A stretch of 11,581 bases of DNA from Pseudomonadota bacterium (GTDB lineage: Bacteria; Pseudomonadota; Alphaproteobacteria; Rhizobiales; Rhizobiaceae), in contig JAEWHQ010000152.1 in NCBI GenBank assembly GCA_023387715.1, forward strand, positions 1 to 11,581. The letters run 5' to 3'. Position numbers and translations under genes: made by a program. The notes under the pieces are model-generated. The model was not told the origin of the DNA. It did not search any database and worked only from the letters and a program-made list of their open reading frames with translations. This document shows positions 6,486 to 11,581 of this stretch, one piece after another (positions within the stretch are counted from its first letter, which is position 1; each line of letters starts with the position of its first letter).

Positions 6486-7406
6486 TTATCGTGCCGGTGA
6501 AGACGCTCCATTTAGGAAGTTTTGTAGTTTCGGCACAATGAAATCAAGAAATAAGCGCACACGGTGAGTCATATGTTGCCCTCCCAAAAACACAGCGTGG
6601 ATTTCTTCTTCATCGCGCTTGATAACATCCGACAGCACTTCGACAAGCCGTCCGGCGACAAGGTCATCTCTGATGTGAAAATCGCCCATTCGTGCCAGCC
6701 CAACACCGGCCAATGTCATGCGTCTGACCGTTTCACCATTATTGGCAAGCAATGTTCCCTTCACTAGGCGATCCGTAATTCTTCCGTTTTCTTTTGTGGG
6801 CCAAACGGGTGAAGCACGACGAAAGCTGAAGCCTATGCAGTTGTGATACGCTAAATCATCAATGGTTTTTGGTGTGCCACAGCGCTCAAGATAGGCAGGT
6901 GAGGCGACAATTTTTCGCTGCGTCACCCCTATTTTTCGTGTGGTCATGCCAGAATCCGGAAGGATGGCAATTCGGATAGCCACATCAGTGCGATCAAGAT
7001 AAAGGTCAACGATTTCATCAGACAGTGAAAGGTCGACACCAATATTGGGATAAGCTTCCCAAAAGGCTGGCAAGAGCGGCTCCAACGCAAGCACACCCAA
7101 ACCCACAGAGACATTGACCCGAACAATGCCACTTGTCGTTGTTGCGCCTTGTGACAGTTCTTGTTCGATTTGATCTATTTCCTGCAATAATTGCAGGCCG
7201 CGCTCGTAATAAAATCGTCCCTCGCTTGTGAGGGATAAACGACGGGTTGAACGCTCAATTAAGCGTACGCCCAAACGTGTTTCCATACGTGCGATTAATT
7301 TGCTGATGGTTGAGGGTGCCATACGCATTAAACGTGCGGCCTCTGAGAAGCTGCCTGTTTCCACGACGCGCAGGAATACCTGCATTTCTCCGGTGCGATT
7401 GTCCAT
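6486..7406 (-). CDS. LysR-family transcriptional regulator
   Basis: This 306-residue protein has an N-terminal winged HTH (about residues 5-65): MQVFLRVVETGSFSEAARLM, APSTISKLIARMETRLGVRL and the IERSTRRLSLTSEGRFYYER continuation. The C-terminal substrate-binding domain (about 90-295) contains GIVRVNVSVGLG and the periplasmic-binding-protein-like fold typical of the DsdC/PecT side of the family. The ATG complementary to 7404-7406 fits the usual LysR start (MD...F). Its Shine-Dalgarno is weak. It diverges from the MFS exporter across 244 bases, the classic arrangement in which the regulator controls the exporter and itself. Confidence 0.92.
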   Translation of the reverse strand: MDNRTGEMQVFLRVVETGSFSEAARLMRMAPSTISKLIARMETRLGVRLIERSTRRLSLTSEGRFYYERGLQLLQEIDQIEQELSQGATTTSGIVRVNVSVGLGVLALEPLLPAFWEAYPNIGVDLSLSDEIVDLYLDRTDVAIRIAILPDSGMTTRKIGVTQRKIVASPAYLERCGTPKTIDDLAYHNCIGFSFRRASPVWPTKENGRITDRLVKGTLLANNGETVRRMTLAGVGLARMGDFHIRDDLVAGRLVEVLSDVIKRDEEEIHAVFLGGQHMTHRVRLFLDFIVPKLQNFLNGASSPAR

Positions 7407-7418
7407 GATGATCTCATT

Positions 7419-7435
7419 TGTGACTTTGCTTCACA
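7419..7435. promoter_or_regulatory. Candidate LysR operator
   Basis: TGTGA (7419-7423) and TCACA (7431-7435) form a perfect inverted repeat with a 7-base spacer and contain the T-N11-A pattern favoured by LysR proteins. It lies just upstream of the LysR start. CACA (7474-7477) / TGTG (7488-7491) in the same gap may be a second half-site pair. Function is inferred from position. Confidence 0.4.
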
Positions 7436-7552
7436 GATGAAATGGAAAGCCGGCTGATTATCAAGTCCTATTTCACACTTTATTTGATGTGCAACCAAAC
7501 AGATTGATGCGGGCACATGGTTTTTCTCATGCAGGACATTAGGAATTATTTT

Positions 7553-7639
7553 ATGCAAGCAGTCAGAATAGAAGCAGCGCAAGTCATCAGTGGACTGCCA
7601 AACACGATAGTAAAAAAGTCAATAACACTAGGCAGTTAG
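7553..7639 (+). CDS. Possible 28-residue leader ORF before the MFS gene
   Basis: An ATG at 7553 is preceded by AGGA (7541-7544) with an 8-base spacer. The frame encodes MQAVRIEAAQVISGLPNTIV and a short lysine-containing tail. Its TAG stop (7637-7639) falls inside the Shine-Dalgarno of the MFS gene, which would permit translational coupling or attenuation. I recognise no homology, and a chance ORF of this length is quite possible. Confidence 0.3.
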   Translation: MQAVRIEAAQVISGLPNTIVKKSITLGS

Positions 7640-7650
7640 GAGCTATGAAC

Positions 7651-8841
7651 ATGAGCGTTGAAGCTCCGACTATCGGCTCGGCGGCCGTTAAACTGCACTC
7701 TACCCGTCTGGCATTGCTTGCACTTTCGATTGGTGCATTTGGCATCGGTACGACTGAATTTTCACCAATGGGCCTGCTGCCTGTTATCGCTGAAGGTGTT
7801 GATGTTTCAATTCCCAAAGCAGGATTATTAGTGAGTGCCTACGCTATGGGGGTCTTGATTGGCGCCCCCTTTATGACACTAGCTTTTAGCCGTTTTGGTA
7901 AGCGCACAGCACTTATTTTTCTGATGATTATTTTTACCATTGGTAATTTTATGTCGGCTATGGCACCGGGATATTATTCATTGCTGTTTGCCCGATTGGT
8001 AACCAGTCTTAATCATGGGGCTTTTTTTGGACTTGGTGCTGTTGTTGCAGCCAACTTGGTGGCAAAAGAAAAGCAGGCCAGTGCTGTCGCCGCCGTCTTT
8101 ATGGGGCTCACAATTGCTAATGTCGGTGGTGTTCCAACGGCGACATGGCTTGGTCAACAAGTTGGCTGGCGGATGGCTTTTGTTGGCACAGCTGCCATCG
8201 GCATTATAGCAATTCTTGCACTTTCATTTGCTCTTCCGAAGGGCGAGCGCGGAACGATGCCAAATGTGCGTGCGGAATTTAAGGTTTTGTCCCGACCAGC
8301 TGTGTTACTTGCAATGGCTACAACCGTTATGGGGGGAGTGGCGATGTTTACACTATATACGTATATTGCTCCTGCCTTGGAAACATTGACTGGCGCATCC
8401 GGTCAATTTGTTACCATCAGTCTAGCTTTTATTGGTGTTGGCTTTACGATTGGTAGCTGGCTCGGCGGATGCCTAGCAGACTGGTCACTGGATGGTGCCA
8501 CCAAAATTTTTCTCATTGCTTTGGCATTGATTATGTTGGTGATGCCTTTTGCTTTAACGACCCATACGGGCGCAGTCCTTGGACTGTTATTCTGGGGGGC
8601 TGCCGCATTTGCAGTTGTGCCGCCTGTGCAAATGCGTGTGATGTCGGCCGCAGCTGAGGCACCGGGCCTTGCATCATCAATTAATGTTGGTGCCTTTAAC
8701 CTTGGCAATGCTTTGGGTGCATTTATTGGGGCAGGGGTTATCAGTCTGGGCTTTGGCTATGCGGCTGTTTCTATCGCAGGTGCATTGCTGGCGTTGACGG
8801 GGCTTGGTCTTGTTTATGCAAGTAAACTGATCCGTACGTAA
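7651..8841 (+). CDS. MFS efflux transporter (DHA1, AraJ/YdhP-like)
   Basis: This roughly 396-residue integral inner-membrane protein has about 12 hydrophobic segments, the size of DHA1 drug/metabolite:H+ antiporters. The N-terminal FGIGTTEFSPMGLLPVIAEG followed by GLLVSAYAMGVLIGAPFMTL is the characteristic TM1-TM2 region of the AraJ/YdhP group. SRFGKRTALI is a variant of the MFS motif A loop. LARLVTSL-like sequence (FARLVTSLNHGAFFG) marks TM4. The ATG at 7651 is preferred over 7645 because AGGAG (7638-7642) is 8 bases from it but only 2 from 7645. Divergent LysR control suggests induction by the exported compound, which cannot be predicted. Confidence 0.9.
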   Translation: MSVEAPTIGSAAVKLHSTRLALLALSIGAFGIGTTEFSPMGLLPVIAEGVDVSIPKAGLLVSAYAMGVLIGAPFMTLAFSRFGKRTALIFLMIIFTIGNFMSAMAPGYYSLLFARLVTSLNHGAFFGLGAVVAANLVAKEKQASAVAAVFMGLTIANVGGVPTATWLGQQVGWRMAFVGTAAIGIIAILALSFALPKGERGTMPNVRAEFKVLSRPAVLLAMATTVMGGVAMFTLYTYIAPALETLTGASGQFVTISLAFIGVGFTIGSWLGGCLADWSLDGATKIFLIALALIMLVMPFALTTHTGAVLGLLFWGAAAFAVVPPVQMRVMSAAAEAPGLASSINVGAFNLGNALGAFIGAGVISLGFGYAAVSIAGALLALTGLGLVYASKLIRT

Positions 8842-8860
8842 ACGCCTGAATGTTTCTTCA

Positions 8861-8895
8861 AATCATATCCTTCATTGACTGTGAGGGATATGATT
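8861..8895 (+). other. Hairpin 3' of the MFS gene
   Basis: AATCATATCC (8861-8870) and GGATATGATT (8886-8895) make a perfect 10-base-pair stem with a 15-base loop, 20 bases after the MFS stop. GCCTGA before it and TCAGGC after it add a bulged outer stem. No T-run follows, so it may be a weak terminator or an mRNA-stabilising structure. Confidence 0.45.
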
Positions 8896-9072
8896 CAGGC
8901 TGTAAAAAAGTCTCCCTAAAAAGCTAGAAATACAAATCACGCGCAAACCTTATGCGACATTGGTCTAGCTTCATGCAAATTTTCTTTAACTCGCCAGCGC
9001 ATAAGAGTAATCGCTCTGAGGTGTTTGTCTGTGCAAAGGAATCATCTTTCACCGGCTTGCAAAAAACAAACG

Positions 9073-9105
9073 GAATATTTCTTGGATATTGGAGTAGAAA
9101 TATTC
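9073..9105 (+). promoter_or_regulatory. Inverted repeat upstream of cycA
   Basis: GAATATTTC (9073-9081) and GAAATATTC (9097-9105) form a perfect 9-base inverted repeat with a 15-base spacer, 27 bases before the chosen cycA start. It could be an operator or a hairpin in the 5' leader. The remaining gap 8896-9072 shows no gene or clear signal. Confidence 0.45.
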
Positions 9106-9132
9106 TGGTAAATGAATTGTGAGGCATACCGA

Positions 9133-10530
9133 ATGAATACTGCATCAGGAGACTCTCGCTCTCATTCCCAAGAGCCAGAAGTGCATCTGGCACGAAATCT
9201 GAAAAATCGACATCTGCAGTTGATCGCTATCGGCGGAGCAATTGGAACCGGCCTTTTCATGGGGTCGGGAAAAACCATTTCGCTCGCCGGCCCTTCGATC
9301 CTGTTGGTTTATGCGATTATCGGCTTCATGTTGTTCTTTGTCATGCGTGCATTGGGCGAATTGTTGTTGTCCAATCTTAACTATCGCTCATTTGCTGATT
9401 TTGCCGGTGATTATCTGGGGCCTTGGGCACAGTTTTTTACGGGTTGGACCTATTGGCTCTGCTGGATTGTAACTGGTATTGCAGACGTTGTCGCTGTTGC
9501 AGGTTATATGTCTTTCTGGTTCCCTGAACTGGCCTTATGGATACCCGCCCTTGGTTTGATTATTGCTTTGGTCGCATTGAACCTGCCAAATGTGCGCAAC
9601 TTTGGTGAAATTGAATTTTGGTTTGCGCTGATTAAAATCATCGCAATTATTGCATTGATTATTACCGGCGTTGTCATGCTGACATCCGGCTATACATCAC
9701 CAAATGGAACGAAGGCTTCGATTACCCATTTATGGGATCAGGGCGGTTTCTTCCCGAATGGTTTCTTCGGTTTTGTTGCAGGTTTTCAGATTGCTGTTTT
9801 TGCCTTTGTTGGCATTGAGCTGGTGGGTACTGCCGCTGCTGAAACAGAAAATCCTGAGCGCAACTTGCCAAAGGCGATCAATTCGATCCCTGTGCGTATC
9901 GTCCTGTTTTATTTAGGCTCACTGTTTGTCATTATGACTGTGATGCCTTGGAACCAGGTTGATCCAAGCAGCAGCCCGTTCGTCGCTATGTTTTCCTTGG
10001 CGGGGCTTGGCATTGCCGCCCATGTGGTAAATTTTGTTGTGCTGACCTCTGCAACTTCCAGTGCAAATTCCGGAATTTATTCAACATCGCGAATGATTTT
10101 TGGTCTTGCCAGTCATGCATTGGCACCCAAAACACTGGGTAAACTGAACCATCGCAAAGTGCCGGTTAATGCGTTGTTTTTCTCCTGCACATTCCTATTG
10201 GCAGGTGTGGTACTGCTTTATGCAGGACAGAGCATTATTGAAGCCTTCACCATTGTAACGACAATTTCGGCTTTGCTGTTTATCTTTGTATGGTCGATCA
10301 TTCTGGCATCTTACGTGCAATATCGCCGTAAACGTCCTGATCTTCATGCAAAATCAAAGTTCAAAATGCCGGGTGGCTATGCTGCTGTGGTAATGGTGTT
10401 TGCATTCTTTGCCTTCATTCTCTGGGCTCTTGCCCAACAGGCTGATACGGCGCAGGCATTGCTGATTACACCAGTGTGGTTTGCATTACTAGCGGTGATT
10501 TACATCTTCATAGCGAAGAAAAAAGCTTAA
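9133..10530 (+). CDS. cycA: D-serine/D-alanine/glycine:H+ symporter
   Basis: This 465-residue inner-membrane permease of the APC amino acid transporter family closely resembles E. coli CycA along its whole length. Landmarks: RNLKNRHLQLIAIGGAIGTG (21-40), GSGKTISLAGPSI, MRALGELLLSNL, FFTGWTYWLCWIVTG, FGEIEFWFALIKI (158-170), the GFQIAVFAFVGIELVG segment (217-232) with AAETENPERNLPKAI after it, NFVVLTSATSSANSGIYSTS, and LLITPVWF near the C-terminus. Twelve membrane segments are expected. CycA imports glycine, L/D-alanine and D-serine with protons. GAGG (9121-9124) is 8 bases before the ATG at 9133, whereas the upstream in-frame ATG at 9112 has none, so 9133 is chosen. A strong terminator follows, so it is probably monocistronic. 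Confidence 0.93.
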   Translation: MNTASGDSRSHSQEPEVHLARNLKNRHLQLIAIGGAIGTGLFMGSGKTISLAGPSILLVYAIIGFMLFFVMRALGELLLSNLNYRSFADFAGDYLGPWAQFFTGWTYWLCWIVTGIADVVAVAGYMSFWFPELALWIPALGLIIALVALNLPNVRNFGEIEFWFALIKIIAIIALIITGVVMLTSGYTSPNGTKASITHLWDQGGFFPNGFFGFVAGFQIAVFAFVGIELVGTAAAETENPERNLPKAINSIPVRIVLFYLGSLFVIMTVMPWNQVDPSSSPFVAMFSLAGLGIAAHVVNFVVLTSATSSANSGIYSTSRMIFGLASHALAPKTLGKLNHRKVPVNALFFSCTFLLAGVVLLYAGQSIIEAFTIVTTISALLFIFVWSIILASYVQYRRKRPDLHAKSKFKMPGGYAAVVMVFAFFAFILWALAQQADTAQALLITPVWFALLAVIYIFIAKKKA

Positions 10531-10538
10531 ATTATATT

Positions 10539-10568
10539 AAAAGGCCACTCAATTGGGTGGCCTTTTTT
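10539..10568 (+). terminator. Intrinsic terminator of cycA
   Basis: AAAAGGCCAC (10539-10548) pairs with GTGGCCTTTT (10557-10566) around an 8-base loop, followed by T residues to 10568. This is a GC-rich stem with a T-run, starting 8 bases after the cycA stop, and the A-run on the left could also serve the opposite strand. Confidence 0.9.
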
Positions 10569-10682
10569 CTTATCGTTTTTCAAGTCCGACTGATACGCGC
10601 GTGAATGTTTTTCTGTAAGATTTGATAGAAAACTAATGGGATTGTTCTGTTCAATTTTTTTGCTAATAGTCCTAATTTTTGC

Positions 10683-10697
10683 ATAAGTTAAACTTAT
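10683..10697. promoter_or_regulatory. Palindromic candidate operator upstream of phnW
   Basis: ATAAGTT-A-AACTTAT is a perfect 15-base palindrome with a single central base, about 90 bases before the phnW start. TCGT (10706-10709) / ACGA (10714-10717) is a second small palindrome nearby. Phosphonate genes are commonly controlled by GntR- or LysR-type proteins, but no regulator gene is visible here, so the binding protein is unknown. Confidence 0.45.
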
Positions 10698-10740
10698 CTA
10701 TGTAGTCGTAATAACGATTTTATTTATATTTTTGAGTGTG

Positions 10741-10779
10741 GTTCCATTGATCCGAGGGGAAATAATCAATCGGAGGAAC
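10741..10779 (+). promoter_or_regulatory. Possible leader hairpin involving the phnW Shine-Dalgarno
   Basis: ATTGAT (10746-10751) pairs with ATCAAT (10765-10770), and GTTCC (10741-10745) can pair with GGAAC (10775-10779), leaving CGGA bulged. The right arm includes part of the phnW Shine-Dalgarno GGAGG (10772-10776), so folding could modulate translation. Pairing is short and may be chance. Confidence 0.3.
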
Positions 10780-10784
10780 TGCAA

Positions 10785-11581
10785 ATGCCGACCGCAATTA
10801 AACTATCCAACAATAAACCGATGGATCCACCGGCACTTGGCGAGCCGTATTTGCTGACACCCGGCCCGCTGACGACAGCCTATTCTGTGAAGCAGGCAAT
10901 GTTACGTGACTGGGGGTCATGGGACGATGATTTTCGTGCAATGACCGCCGAGATGCGTCGTCGCCTGATTGCGTTAACCGGTGATACCAAAGGCGAGTAT
11001 GACTGTGTGCCGATCCAAGGGAGCGGGACATATGTGGTTGAAGCGATGCTATCAAGCCTCATTCCGCGTGATGGTAAAGTGCTGGTTCTTGCGAATGGCG
11101 CTTATGGTATGCGCGCGGCTCAAACGCTGCAATATCTTGGCCGTGAGCATACGATTATTAATAAAGGCGATTACATGCCACCCCGTGGTGACGAAGTAGC
11201 CGCAGCACTCGATGCAGATCCAGCAATCACGCATGTGATTGTGGCTCATTGCGAAACCAGTTCCGGCATTTTGAACCCGGTTGCTGAAATCTCGGAAACA
11301 GTTTACGCGAAGGGCCGCAAACTACTGATCGACTCTATGAGTGCTTTCGGCGCCATACCGCTCGATGTCAACGAAATCCGCTATGAAGCGATGGTGTCAT
11401 CAGCAAACAAGTGCATTGAGGGCGTGCCGGGTTTCGGCTTCATTATTGCCCGCAAATCAGAGCTGGAAGCAGCAAAAGGGCGTAGCCACTCCATCAGTCT
11501 GGATGTCCATGCGCAGTGGCAAACCATGGAAAAGACAGGGCAGTGGCGTTTTACACCACCTACGCATGTTGTGGCCGCCTT
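10785..11581 (+). CDS. phnW: 2-aminoethylphosphonate:pyruvate aminotransferase, 3' end outside window
   Basis: This is a PLP enzyme (class V fold) that transfers the amino group of 2-aminoethylphosphonate to pyruvate, giving phosphonoacetaldehyde and L-alanine, the first step of aminoethylphosphonate use. The visible 265 residues carry the PhnW landmarks: PYLLTPGPLT (21-30), PIQGSGTYVVEAML (76-89), LANGAYGMRA (102-111), HCETSSGILNP (155-165), IDSMSAFGAIPLD (182-194) with the PLP-pyridine aspartate D183, and SSANKCIEGVPGFGF (205-219) with the Schiff-base lysine K209. The family is about 370 residues, so roughly 100 remain outside. CGGAGGAA is well placed before the ATG at 10785. It is separated from cycA by a strong terminator, so it has its own promoter. 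Other phn genes (phnX or phnA/phnY) would be expected downstream. Confidence 0.93.
   Translation, partial: MPTAIKLSNNKPMDPPALGEPYLLTPGPLTTAYSVKQAMLRDWGSWDDDFRAMTAEMRRRLIALTGDTKGEYDCVPIQGSGTYVVEAMLSSLIPRDGKVLVLANGAYGMRAAQTLQYLGREHTIINKGDYMPPRGDEVAAALDADPAITHVIVAHCETSSGILNPVAEISETVYAKGRKLLIDSMSAFGAIPLDVNEIRYEAMVSSANKCIEGVPGFGFIIARKSELEAAKGRSHSISLDVHAQWQTMEKTGQWRFTPPTHVVAA

Noticed and set aside
8403..8708. 101-codon minus-strand frame inside the MFS gene
   Set aside because: It lies antisense to strongly membrane-like coding sequence with no independent evidence.
9112..9132. Earlier cycA start at 9112
   Set aside because: No Shine-Dalgarno is suitably placed before it, whereas GAGG is 8 bases before 9133.
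8924..9193. 89-codon minus-strand frame across the cycA upstream region
   Set aside because: It overlaps the cycA start, has no convincing ribosome binding site and shows no recognisable domain.
10500..11581. cycA-phnW operon linked through alanine metabolism
   Set aside because: A strong intrinsic terminator and more than 200 bases of AT-rich sequence with a separate palindrome lie between them.

Overview
The window reads as the chromosome of an alphaproteobacterium, most likely of the Brucella/Ochrobactrum group or a relative with moderate GC (Pseudochrobactrum would fit). This is inferred from the protein styles (CycA, PhnW, the LysR/MFS pair, the polar amino acid ABC set) and from base composition judged by eye. 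No ribosomal marker is present, so the placement is tentative. I saw no tRNA, rRNA, CRISPR array, intact insertion sequence or phage gene.

Left block (1-3920): a partial DUF2817 (M14 peptidase-like) gene on the minus strand diverges from a YheO-type PAS/HTH regulator. The regulator is followed on the plus strand by a complete polar amino acid ABC importer: periplasmic binding protein, two permeases and an ATPase. The last three genes overlap by 4 bases each (ATGA). The intergenic region between the divergent genes carries long inverted repeats, and the regulator appears to be made from a leaderless mRNA. The likely logic is a ligand-sensing regulator controlling uptake, and perhaps hydrolysis, of an amino-acid-like compound.

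Middle block (about 4040-5400): a decayed minus-strand operon. From its promoter-distal end it holds a DUF7000 pseudogene with two frameshifts, a DUF1203 pseudogene with four, and a 5'-truncated remnant of an AraC regulator. All three become recognisable when single-base indels are restored. A two-tier bidirectional terminator separates them from the ABC operon. The AraC remnant runs straight into a plus-strand RibD/DHFR-like reductase that has no usable start at its homology start, so the junction looks like a deletion scar.

Right block (5366-11581): the reductase gene overlaps a TetR regulator. A LysR regulator converges on it and is divergent from a 12-TM MFS exporter, a classic regulator/efflux pair with a possible 28-residue leader ORF in front of the exporter. 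Then come cycA (alanine/glycine/serine permease) with a strong terminator, and the 5' two-thirds of phnW (2-aminoethylphosphonate:pyruvate aminotransferase), which runs off the window. The intergenic regions in front of cycA and phnW hold clear inverted repeats that are candidate operators or RNA structures.

I do not see a convincing novel defence or enzymatic system. The strongest unexpected observations are the multiply frameshifted gene cluster with its deletion junction, and the regulatory architecture at 170-268.
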